Part shown: piece after piece, positions 8,798 to 17,678 of the stretch
Layout of the letters: each line of letters starts with the position of its first letter
Position numbering within the stretch: position 1 is the first letter of the stretch
From: JBEDUK01 sp963781595
Lineage (GTDB): Bacteria; Actinomycetota; UBA4738
Assembly (NCBI GenBank): GCA_963781595.1
Contig: CAWAGG010000006.1
Location: forward strand, 2,108,001 to 2,172,000
Direction: 5' to 3'
DNA: 64,000 nucleotides
The notes under the pieces: model-generated
What the model was told of the DNA's origin: nothing
Databases searched by the model: none
The model's input: only the letters and a program-made list of their open reading frames with translations
Made by a program: the position numbers and the translations under genes

Positions 8798-8947
8798 TCA
8801 GCGTTCCCGAGCTTCGAACCAGCGGCGTTCGCGGTCGAACCGCCGCAGCTCAGCTTCCTCCCGGATGCTCCATCGCTTCACGATGCCGCGCTTGCCTGGC
8901 TTGCAGACCGAACACGACCGCCGCTTCCGCTTGTACATCTTCCGCAT
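8798..8947 (-). CDS. 49-residue basic CxxC protein
   Basis: The protein is MRKMYKRKRRSCSVCKPGKR followed by a WSxREEAELRRFDRERR helix. A single CSVC pair sits in a strongly basic N-terminus, so metal binding would need a dimer or a ligand from another chain. An ideal Shine-Dalgarno GGAGGAGG lies five bases before ATG 8947 but is locked in a perfect 14-bp hairpin (8953-8984). It faces away from hsdM. Size and charge suggest nucleic-acid binding; function is unknown. The reality of the gene rests on its composition and this designed-looking leader. Confidence 0.6.
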   Translation of the reverse strand: MRKMYKRKRRSCSVCKPGKRGIVKRWSIREEAELRRFDRERRWFEARER

Positions 8948-8952
8948 CCCCA

Positions 8953-8984
8953 CCTCCTCCGGACCTGGGTAGGTCCGGAGGAGG
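8953..8984 (-). promoter_or_regulatory. Perfect hairpin that sequesters the Shine-Dalgarno of the CxxC gene
   Basis: On the minus strand the leader reads CCTCCTCCGGACCT, loop ACCC, AGGTCCGGAGGAGG, then TGGGG and the ATG. All 14 pairs match. The 3' arm is the Shine-Dalgarno itself and the 5' arm is an anti-Shine-Dalgarno, so the folded RNA should hide the ribosome site. No U-run follows, so a terminator is less likely. The trigger that opens it is unknown. Confidence 0.6.
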
Positions 8985-9091
8985 CACCGGTACGGAAGCG
9001 ATGCTCGGCAAGGCATGACGCTCCGGAGCATACCCAGGCAGCGCCGGTCGAGTCGCACGCGGCTGGTGAGGGCGACTATCCTTCGGCCGCG

Positions 9092-10408
9092 ATGGCGAAG
9101 GGAACGACGGCGCGCAAGGGGAAGGCGTCGAACGGGGCGACGCTCGGGTTCGAACAGACCCTCTGGGCCGCCGCCGACAAGCTCCGCGGGCACATGGACG
9201 CCGCCGAGTACAAGCATACGGCCGGCCAACCCTGGACAAGACACGCCCTGGGCGAGCTGATCGACTTGATCGGGACCGTCGCGCTCGGCGAGGAGAACGA
9301 CCAGGCGAAGGACGTCCTCGGGCGTGTGTACGAGTACTTCCTGGGCCAGTTCGCCAGCAAGGAGGGCAAGAAGGCCGGCGAGTTCTACACGCCGCGCTGC
9401 ATCGTCCGGCTCCTCGTTGAGATGATCGAGCCGTACCAGGGCCGCGTGTACGACCCCTGCTGCGGCTCCGCCGGGATGTTCGTGCAGTCGGAGGAGTTCA
9501 TCCGCGCGCATGGCGGCCGGCTTGGCGACATCTCGATCTACGGACAGGAGTCGAACCCGACCACATGGCGCCTGGCGAAGATGAACCTGGCGATCCGCGG
9601 GATCGAAGCGAACCTCGGGGGTCGGAACGCGGATTCGTTCCACGATGACCTGCACCCGGATCTGAAGGCGGATTTCATCCTGGCGAACCCACCGTTCAAC
9701 CTAAGCGACTGGGGCGGCGACCGCCTACGTGACGACGTGCGCTGGCGATACGGCGCGCCACCACCCGGCAACGCGAACTTCGCGTGGGTCGAGCACATGA
9801 TCCACCACCTCGCGCCGGTCGGGATCGCGGGCTTCGTGCTGGCGAACGGCAGCATGTCGTCGAACCAGTCCGGCGAGGGTGACATCCGTCGCTCGATGGT
9901 CGAGGCTGATCTGGTCGACTGCATGATTGCGCTGCCTGGGCAACTGTTCTACGGGACCGCGATTCCGGCCTGCTTGTGGTTCCTGGCGAAGAACAGAAGC
10001 GGCCAACCGACGCCTGGCGTTCAGCTGATGCGAGATCGTCGCGGCGAGACCCTGTTCATCGACGCCCGGAAGCTGGGTGCGCTGGTCGATAGGACACATC
10101 GCGAGCTGACCGGCGAGGAGGTCGCGCAGATCGCCGGGACGTACCACGCCTGGCGCGGCGAACTCGAAGCGGGCGAATACGCTGACGTCCCTGGCTTTTG
10201 CAAAAGCACCCCGGTCGACGAGATCCGCGAGCACGGGTTCGTGCTAACGCCCGGCAGGTACGTTGGAGCCGAGCACGTCGAAGACGACGACGAACCCTTC
10301 GGCTTGAAGATGAAGCGCCTGGTCGCGCAGCTCGAGGACCAGTTCGCCGAGTCTGACCGGCTTGAGGACGAGATCAGATTGAACTTGTCACGTCTCTCTC
10401 AAACATGA
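9092..10408 (+). CDS. hsdM: Type I restriction-modification DNA methyltransferase subunit HsdM
   Basis: HsdM transfers methyl from S-adenosylmethionine to adenine in the site chosen by HsdS. The 438-residue protein has the N-terminal helical HsdM domain, FYTPRCIVRLLVEMI, the AdoMet motif DPCCGSAGMF at about residue 121, and the N6-adenine catalytic motif NPPF at residue 199. ATG 9092 (MAKGTTARKG) was chosen because conserved sequence starts soon after it. The ATGA overlap with hsdS indicates translational coupling. Third-position A and T are more frequent than in the flanking housekeeping genes, consistent with acquisition. Confidence 0.95.
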   Translation: MAKGTTARKGKASNGATLGFEQTLWAAADKLRGHMDAAEYKHTAGQPWTRHALGELIDLIGTVALGEENDQAKDVLGRVYEYFLGQFASKEGKKAGEFYTPRCIVRLLVEMIEPYQGRVYDPCCGSAGMFVQSEEFIRAHGGRLGDISIYGQESNPTTWRLAKMNLAIRGIEANLGGRNADSFHDDLHPDLKADFILANPPFNLSDWGGDRLRDDVRWRYGAPPPGNANFAWVEHMIHHLAPVGIAGFVLANGSMSSNQSGEGDIRRSMVEADLVDCMIALPGQLFYGTAIPACLWFLAKNRSGQPTPGVQLMRDRRGETLFIDARKLGALVDRTHRELTGEEVAQIAGTYHAWRGELEAGEYADVPGFCKSTPVDEIREHGFVLTPGRYVGAEHVEDDDEPFGLKMKRLVAQLEDQFAESDRLEDEIRLNLSRLSQT

Positions 10409-11635
10409 CTGCTTCCGAATGGCCTGAAGTGCGGCTCGGCGACGTCATCGAGCTCAAGCGTGGATACGACCTACCCCGACAAGAACGCCGTCCAGGGCCC
10501 TTTGCGATCGTCTCGTCCTCCGGTGTGACAGGTAGGCACGCGGTGGCAAAGGTTCCCGGCCCCGGCGTGGTCACGGGCCGCTATGGGACGATTGGAGAGG
10601 TCTTTTACGTCGAGGCGGACTTCTGGCCGCTCAACACGACCCTTTACGTATGCGACTTCAAAGGCAACGACCCACGCTTCGTCTGCTACTTCCTTCGGAT
10701 GTTCGACTTCGATGCGTACTCGGACAAAGCGGCTGTGCCGGGCGTTAACCGGAACCACCTGCACGAGGCTCGTGTCCGCTTCCCCCAGCTCGCTCAGCAG
10801 CAGGCGATTGCCTCGATATTGGGTGCTCTCGACCACAAGATCGAGCTGAACCGCCGAATGAGCGACACGGCCGAGGCCACCGACCGCGCAATCTTCAAGT
10901 CTTGGTTCGAGGACTTCGACCCAGCCCGTGCCAAGTCAATGGGTGGCCGGCAGGTAGGCGCGGCCGCCGAAACGACCGCGCTGCCAACTGGCTCGTTCGA
11001 CGATTCGAGGACAAGGCCAATCCCGGATGGATGGACTGTGTGTCGGTTGGGCATGGGCGTCTCAATCACGAGAGATGTCGTTGACCCCCAGGCCTTTCCC
11101 GGCGAGGTGTTCAATCACTACAGCATCCCGGCCTTCGATAATGGAGGGCGACCTAGCGCGGATCTTGGCAGGGGGATCAAAAAGCATCAAGGTCGCCGTT
11201 CCCGTCGGGGCTGTCCTCGTCTCGAAGCTCAACCCCCGAATATCCCGCGTCTGGCTGCCGGAGGAGGCCGGCGTCAGGAGGGGGATTGCATCGACGGAGT
11301 TCGTCGTCTGTGTGGCACGGCCTCCGTGGACGCGGGAGTTCATCTACGGATTGATGTCGTCCCGGTCGTTCGCGGAGCGCCTCGGAACGCTCGTGACAGG
11401 CACATCCGGTAGCCATCAGCGTGTCTCCCCGGCGTCCTTCCTAGCGGAGAACGTAGTGTGCCCTCCGCCCGAGATCGTGGCGGCCTACTCGGATCTGGTT
11501 CGCCCTCTACATCGCCTCGTGCGCGCGAACGAGCGCGAGAGCGCGACACTTACCGAGGTCCGCGACGTGCTGCTTCCGCGACTCCTGAGTGGGGAAGTCG
11601 TTCTACGCGAGCGAGAGTCGGCGAATGACCGATAG
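10405..11635 (+). CDS. hsdS: Type I specificity subunit HsdS (frame interrupted near 11180)
   Basis: HsdS recognises the bipartite DNA target. It begins SEWPEVRLGDVIELKRGYD (first target-recognition domain), passes through a helical spacer (IELNRRMSDTAEATDRAIFKSWFEDF), starts a second recognition domain (PDGWTVCRL) and ends with the C-terminal helix LTEVRDVLLPRLLSGEV. The frame shifts at the A5 run near 11180: sequence before it (YSIPAFDNGGRPSADLGRGIK) and after it (GAVLVSKLNPRISRVWLP) are both family-typical but lie in different frames, and removing one A rejoins them. As written, the protein loses the second half of its second recognition domain. Confidence 0.85.
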
Positions 11636-12572
11636 CGACGTCGGATCCGAGTGGTGGGCTCTGCTCGCGCCGACCGCGACCGACGAACCCACTGGCTGGG
11701 TCACCGTATCTCACGACAGGTGGCGTGCTCTTGATCGTGAGTACCGATTCGGCGGACTGTCTATCCGCACGGCCGCCACAGAGTTGATCGACTACGTTCC
11801 GAGCCTCCACCTGGGCTGGTCTCAGCGTTCCTGCTGGCCGATAGTGGTGAGAGGAGAGTCGTCGGGACAGGTCTTCGCCGAGGCCGCTGGATCGGTGCTG
11901 CCGCCGCTGCATCGGTTGTGTACCCTGCTGGCAATAGAGTGGGCGGAGCCGTGGCAGATTCGGGTCGCGCCTACGGACCTGCGCGCTCTCCCGGTGGAGG
12001 TACCGGAGCCGGCGGTGCCCGAGAGCTGGCACGAGCCGCGGCGCACGGAACAGCGTGACCCCCAGCCTCTGCCCGGACGCGTGCTTCAGATCTGGGATCG
12101 GCTGAAGCTCGGTGAAGCGGATGCGCTTGGAGCAGCGCTCAGCCTTTGGCACCAGGGAATCCTTCTGATGCGTCAGCACCCGTCCTTCGCGTTCGTTGCC
12201 TTCACGGCGGCGATCGAAGCGGTTGCCTCTTCGCCGCCAGTCGCTGATCAAGTTGGCGGCCTCCCGAACGCCTGTCCTGAGTGCAAGTTCGTTGGTGGAA
12301 GCGGGGCGCGGTTTCGACGGGCGCTAGCTCTGGTTGCATCTCAGGAAGAGCTGGACGAGCTCAAGAAGGCGAAGCTGTACGACCTGAGATCCCAGACGGT
12401 CCATGGTCGAACGCTTCATGGGATTGAAGAGCAGTTCGGCGCCCGTATCTATCTCCCGCGCAACCTCGATGATCCGATGCAGCGATTCATGTTCGAGACC
12501 CTGAGGACGGTCTGCCGGATCTCGCGGGAACTTGTGCTGCTTGCCCTTACTTCGGCGGTGCCGAGGGAGTAG
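11625..12572 (+). CDS. HEPN-like (Apea-type) protein inside the type I R-M operon
   Basis: The 315-residue product is not a standard Hsd subunit. Residues ~1-165 are unrecognised. The C-terminal ~140 residues are helical, with ACPECKF and GSGARFRRALAL, then LYDLRSQTVHG, in which Arg255 and His260 form the R-x4-H motif of HEPN ribonucleases. The motif context (YdxRSxxVHG) resembles the Apea branch. ATG 11625 overlaps the hsdS stop by 11 bases, so translation is coupled to the specificity subunit. An RNase that acts when restriction fails, or an accessory regulator, are both possible; neither is shown. Confidence 0.65.
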   Translation: MTDSDVGSEWWALLAPTATDEPTGWVTVSHDRWRALDREYRFGGLSIRTAATELIDYVPSLHLGWSQRSCWPIVVRGESSGQVFAEAAGSVLPPLHRLCTLLAIEWAEPWQIRVAPTDLRALPVEVPEPAVPESWHEPRRTEQRDPQPLPGRVLQIWDRLKLGEADALGAALSLWHQGILLMRQHPSFAFVAFTAAIEAVASSPPVADQVGGLPNACPECKFVGGSGARFRRALALVASQEELDELKKAKLYDLRSQTVHGRTLHGIEEQFGARIYLPRNLDDPMQRFMFETLRTVCRISRELVLLALTSAVPRE

Positions 12573-12732
12573 CGGGTCGCGAGGGAGTCGGCGGCCTCGA
12601 CGGCGCCGGTCCCTGCCCGGGCACCGCGCCGCGGGTTCCGCCGCCAGTTCCGTCCCTGGAAGGGGTCGGCGGACGCGACGGAACCTTGCCGTGACCCAGT
12701 ACCACGGACTTCCTACCGCTCTCTTCAGCCAT
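12547..12732 (-). CDS. Small proline/serine-rich protein coupled to the DUF6338-like gene
   Basis: The 61-residue product is dominated by Pro, Ser, Thr and Gly (repeated RPPTPSR) after a short MAEESGRKSVV start. Its ATG overlaps the last eight bases of the upstream DUF6338-like gene, typical of translational coupling, and its end overlaps the end of the HEPN-like gene on the other strand. No fold is expected. The overlap geometry is the main reason to believe it is real. Confidence 0.5.
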   Translation of the reverse strand: MAEESGRKSVVLGHGKVPSRPPTPSRDGTGGGTRGAVPGQGPAPSRPPTPSRPATPSAPPK

Positions 12733-13489
12733 CGGCGTTCTCCTTCAGGATCCGGAGGGACCGGATGTCGTCCGTCCCAGCGATGATAACCCCCGCGCTG
12801 TCCGCAACCTCCCTGACGATGTCGCCGGTCTCGTCCAAGAGCCACTCGCTCACGAGGAAGAGGCCATGGGGCTCCGGGGACGTGAGCGCAAGGGATCCTT
12901 CGGCGAAGACACCAGCCACCCTTCTGCCGTCCTTGAACTCGACGACCACGAACGACCCGTGGGGTGGGCGTGTCGTGAAGAGCCAGTCCCAGACGGACGG
13001 CGGCGGCGGCGCGGGCCAGATCCGCGCGAACCGCTTCCGGAACGTGCCTTCAACCCGGGCGTGTTTCGGTGGGAACAGACGGTCGGTCAGGTATCCGGCG
13101 AGTAGGCCGCCGGCCACTGGAACGATGAGCACCGTCAGGCTCAGCCATACGAAGACCCGGCCTGGATAGGCAAGGAGGTCGTTCCGGACCGGATAGATCC
13201 AGAGCAGTGTGACCGGCGACACTAGGAGCTGAACGACCGCGCTAAGCGCAAGCGATTGCAGGACCGTACGGAAGTCGCTCGAAGGGCCTTTCCAGGTCTT
13301 GGCTCGTGCCCACACCGCCGTCGCGATGTAGCCGGGCGCGATCGCGAGCAGGACCGCGGCGAAAGCTTGGAAGTTCTCCGGCAGCACCAGGTCAAGGTAG
13401 ACCTCGGGTCTGACAACGCTACTTCGGCAGCCTGAGACGGCGTCGCGCTCGCGGTTGGTCGATCGCGCGCCTATGACGGTCCGCTCCAT
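12725..13489 (-). CDS. DUF6338-like membrane protein embedded antisense in the R-M island
   Basis: A 254-residue protein with two to three N-terminal membrane helices (FQAFAAVLLAIAPGYIATAV, then VVQLLVSPVTLLWIY and VFVWLSLTVLIVPVAGGLL) and a soluble C-terminal domain with FVVVEFKDGRRVAGVFAEGS and HGLFLVSEW. This layout matches the uncharacterised DUF6338 family as I remember it. The first ~30 residues are polar, so the true start may be a later GTG just before PENFQAF. It runs opposite to hsdM/S and hsdR and splits them. A membrane effector or sensor role is possible but unproven. Confidence 0.6.
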   Translation of the reverse strand: MERTVIGARSTNRERDAVSGCRSSVVRPEVYLDLVLPENFQAFAAVLLAIAPGYIATAVWARAKTWKGPSSDFRTVLQSLALSAVVQLLVSPVTLLWIYPVRNDLLAYPGRVFVWLSLTVLIVPVAGGLLAGYLTDRLFPPKHARVEGTFRKRFARIWPAPPPPSVWDWLFTTRPPHGSFVVVEFKDGRRVAGVFAEGSLALTSPEPHGLFLVSEWLLDETGDIVREVADSAGVIIAGTDDIRSLRILKENADG

Positions 13490-13536
13490 CCGTTGAGTAG
13501 ATTTATGCAGCGTCCTGAGCTGAACGGGAGTTACGC

Positions 13537-16500
13537 GTGCCGAGCAGCGGGATCACCGAGTCGGTCGTCGAGGAGCTGATGCTCGACTGGCTCGGGCCGG
13601 ATGGGCTCGGGTACGAGGTTCGGCATGGCGGCGACATCGCGCCCCGAGAACTGTTCGCCGAACGCGACGACTATCGACAGACCGTCCTGGCCGCTCGCCT
13701 GTGGGCGGCTCTCGAACGGCTGAACGCCGGTCTTCCCGACTCCGCGATCGACGAAGCCGTCCGCCAGTTGCTGCTGGTCGAGTCGCCCGACCTGATCGCG
13801 AGGAACCGGCGCATCCACCGGTTGATCGTCGACGGGGTCTCGGTTGAGGTCCCGGCTCCCGGCGGCGTCCGCGGCCATTTGGTAAAGGTACTCGACCATG
13901 AGAACCCGGGCGAGAACGACTTCTTGGCCGTCAACCAGTTCACGGTGCAGGGTCCCGTCAACTGGCGCCGGCCAGACGTCGTCATCTTCGTGAACGGACT
14001 GCCGCTCGCGGTCGTCGAGCTGAAGGACCCAACGGACGAGCAGGCGACAGTGTGGAAGGCGTTCAACCCAGCTCCAGACCTACAAGCAGGACATCCCAGC
14101 GTTGTTCGCATCGAACGAGGTCCTGATCGCGTCCGACGGCGTCGAGGCGCGCATCGGATCGCTCACCGCGCCGAAGGAGTGGTTCCTGCCGTGGCGGACC
14201 ATCGAAGGCACCGAGCTGGCGCCTCCGACCGAGGACAAGCTGCAGGTCCTGACCAGGGGCGTGTTCGAGAAGGCGCGCTTCCTCGACCTGGTCCGGCACT
14301 TCGTCGCGTTCGAGGACGACGGTGCGCACGTGCGGAAGATCATCGCCGGGTACCACCAGTTCCACGCGACGAGTAAGGCGGTCGAACGAACGCTGGTCGC
14401 ATCGCGACCGGAGGCCGACCATCGGGCCGGTGTGGTCTGGCACACCCAGGGTTCCGGCAAGAGCCTCACGATGGCGTTCTTCGCCGGGAAGCTGATCCTG
14501 CACCCGGCGATGGCGAACCCGACGATCGTCGTCATCACGGACCGCAACGACCTGGACGACCAGCTCTTCGGCGTCTTCGCCCACTGTCACGAGCTGCTCC
14601 GACAGACGCCCGATCAGGCGGCGGACCGAGATCACCTCCGCTCATTGCTCCAGGTGGCCTCGGGAGGAGTGGTCTTCACCACGATCCAGAAGTTCATCCC
14701 CGATGAGCGGGGTGACCCGTTCCCGATGCTTTCGGACCGTTCGAACATCGTGGTGATCGCCGACGAGGCGCACCGGAGCCAGTACGGGTTCATCAGGGGC
14801 TTCGCTCGCCACATGCGCGATGCCCTGCCGAACGCGACGTTCGTGGCGTTCACCGGCACGCCGGTGGAGATGAGCGATCGGGATACGCGAGCGGTCTTCG
14901 GCGACTACATCGACGTTTACGACATCCGCCGGGCCGTGGAGGACGGAGCGACCGTCCCGATCTACTACGAGAGCCGGATGGCGAAGCTGGACCTGGATCC
15001 GTCGGAGGCGCCGCGGATCGACGAGGAGTTCGAAGAGGTCACCGAGGGCGAGGAGGCACAGCGCGAGCACCTGAAGACGAAGTGGGCGCAGCTCGAGGCC
15101 GTCGTCGGGACCGAACACCGGCTGGACATGGTCGCGAAGGATCTGGTCCGGCACTTCGAGGACAGGCTGAGCGCGATGGACGGTAAGGCGATGGTCGTGT
15201 GCATGAGCCGGCGGATCGCCGTGGAGCTGTACGAGCAGCTCATCACACTTCGGCCTGACTGGCACGGTGACGCGGACGACGAGGGCGCCTTGAAGGTGGT
15301 CATGACCGGTTCGGCATCGGACCCGGTCTCGTGGCAGCAGCACATCCGGAACAAGGCGCGCCGCGAGATCCTCGCCCGACGCTTCAAGGCCGCGGACGAT
15401 CCGTTCAAGGTCGTAATCGTCCGCGACATGTGGCTCACGGGGTTCGACGCGCCGAGCCTGCACACGATGTACCTGGACAAGCCGATGCGGGGCCACGGCT
15501 TGATGCAAGCGATCGCTCGTGTGAACCGCGTCTTCCGTGACAAGCCGGGCGGTCTGGTCGTCGACTACATCGGGATCGCCGACGACCTCCGGCGGGCGCT
15601 CGCCGTTTACACCGAGAGCGGGGGCGAAGGGGAGGCGGCGATCGACCAGGATGAAGCCGTCCGTCAGATGCTCGAACGCTACGAGATCTGCCGCGCGCTC
15701 TTCCACGGGTTCGACCACCTGGCATTGGTGGCAGCGACGCCGAAGGACCGCTACCCGCTCATGCCGGGCGCTGCCGAACACATCCTGGCGCAGGACGATG
15801 GCGACGAGCGCTTCGTTCGGGCCGTTGCTGGATTGTCGAAGGCGTTCGCGCTGGCGGTGCCGCGCGAGGAAGCGATGGCGATCCGCGACGAGGTGGGGTT
15901 CTTCCAGGAGGTCCGGGCATGGCTCGTGAAGGCGGGCGCGCGCGGTGGCGCGGCAGAGGAGGACCTGGATCACGCCGTGCGGCAGATCGTGTCGGATGCC
16001 ATCGCTCCCGCGGGCGTGATCGACATCTTCGAAGCCGCCGGATTGCCGAAGCCCGACCTGTCGCTGCTGTCCGACGAGTTCCTGTCGGAGGTCCGAGAGC
16101 TGCCGCAACGGAACCTGGCGGTCGAAGTCCTGCGGAAGCTGCTGGCGGACCAGATCCGCACGCGCACGCGCGTGAACGTGGTCCAGTCCCGGGCGTTCTC
16201 AGAGATGCTCGAAGCGACCATCAGGCGGTACCACAACCGACAGATCCAGACGGTCGAGGTCATCGAAGAGCTGATTGCCTTGGCCAAGGAGATGCGCGCC
16301 GCCGCGATGCGCGGGCATGAGTTGGGTCTATCGGACGAGGAGCTGGCCTTCTACGACGCTCTGGAGACGAACGACAGCGCCGTCGCTGTCTTGGGGGACG
16401 AGACGCTCAGGATGATCGCGAGGGAGCTGACCGAGAGCGTTCGGAAGAACGCGACGATCGACTGGACACAGAAGGAGTCTGCTCGCGCGCGCCTGCGCGT

Positions 16501-17164
16501 GATGGTGAAGCGGATCCTCCGCAAGCACGGGTACCCGCCGGACATGGAGAAGCGGGCGACCGACACGGTGCTCGAACAGGCCGTCCAGCTTGGGTTCGAG
16601 TTCGTCGCGTCGGGGGAGGTACCGCCGTCGCCGCCCGAGCCTGTCGGGGAAGTGCTCCCGTTCCGCGTCGTTCCCGATGCCGAAGTCCGACCGTTCGAGA
16701 ACGCGATCCCCTTCTACACGCTCAAAGCTGCGGCTGGTGAGTTCAGCGAGGGCCAGGCCCCTGAAGCCGAAGCCTGGGTGGCACCGAACGGTCGCATCAA
16801 GCCCGGGCCAGGACTGTTCGTCGCTCGAGTTGTCGGGGAATCGATGAACCGCCGGATCCCGAACGGCAGCTACTGCGTCTTTCGCCATCCGGTCGAAGGT
16901 GCGCGTTCAGGCCGAACGGTTCTCGTTCAGCTTCGGAACCAGCTGGATCCGGAGACTGGCGGGCGATACACGGTCAAGCTGTACCAACGGGCCGGCGACG
17001 CTGAGGATAGTGACCGTCGCGGCGAAGTTGTACTTCATCCGGATTCGTGGGACCCGTCGTTCAAGGGGATCGAGTTGGCGGCGAGCGAAGGGGATGAGCT
17101 AACTGTAGTAGCGGAGATGGTCGAAGTCTTGCGACCAGACGCGCTCGATGCGCAGGTTGACTAA
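13537..17164 (+). CDS. hsdR: Type I restriction subunit HsdR fused to a C-terminal S24/LexA-like domain (frame interrupted near 14068)
   Basis: HsdR is the ATP-driven translocase and nuclease of type I systems. In order: nuclease core (PDVVIFVNGLPLAVVELKDP, a PD-ExK motif, residues ~146-162), Walker A HTQGSGKS (~305), DEAH box (~408), FTGTPVEMSDRDTR and helicase C-terminal motifs (GFDAPSLHTMYLDKPM). Residues ~1050-1208 form a peptidase S24 domain: ARVVGESMNRRIPNGSYCVF with Ser ~1102 and RYTVKLYQR with Lys ~1147, the LexA/UmuD-type dyad. An extra C in AACCCAGC near 14068 breaks the frame; removing it restores FNQLQTYKQDIPALF. GTG 13537 is the start. Confidence 0.88.
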
Positions 17165-17179
17165 GGGGGTTGAGCGGGG

Positions 17180-17663
17180 ATGTCGGATATCGAGCAGGAG
17201 CTTCCGGATGCGGTCCAGATGTTCCTCGAGGAAGTCAGACAGACGCATGGCGCCGGAGCGGAGTCCATCGCGCGTCGCCTCGTTGATTGGACCTCCGCCC
17301 AGGAACGACTAGCTCACCACGTGACGCGACCCGAGGGCGATGCACAGTATCCCTACGAGGCGAGGCTGATGGGCTTGAGCGCCACGATCCACCCCGCGAT
17401 CTTCGGAATCGATCCGAACGGTGGATCGGTGGTCATGAAGCTCAGCGGGCTGAAGGCATACAACCCGTTCAACGCAAAGAACATGCAGGACGAGTTTTCG
17501 GAGCAGGCTGGACGGCTTGTCCGCGAACGTGGCTCGGCGGCAGTGGTACCCGACGGTAAAGTTGAAGGCCCTGGAAGATCCGTTCAACTGGGACAAGTTG
17601 ATCGAGATGCTCGACTGGATCCTTGCGCGAGTCGTTGGTTCGAACCCGCATGGTTTGAGGTAG
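17180..17663 (+). CDS. R-M island tail gene, unknown function (frame interrupted near 17496)
   Basis: Starting at ATG 17180, 15 bases after hsdR, the protein begins MSDIEQELPDAVQMFLEEVR. It reads well to YNPFNAKNMQDEF and then continues one base out of frame as RSRLDGLSANVARRQWYPTV to FNWDKLIEMLDWILARVVG, stopping at TAG 17663. Dropping one T from the TTTT at ~17495-17498 gives a single protein of about 160 residues. I do not recognise the family. Position and spacing make it part of the hsdR transcription unit, so a role in the restriction system is plausible. Confidence 0.6.
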
Positions 17664-17678
17664 GGGTCGAAGCCTCCG

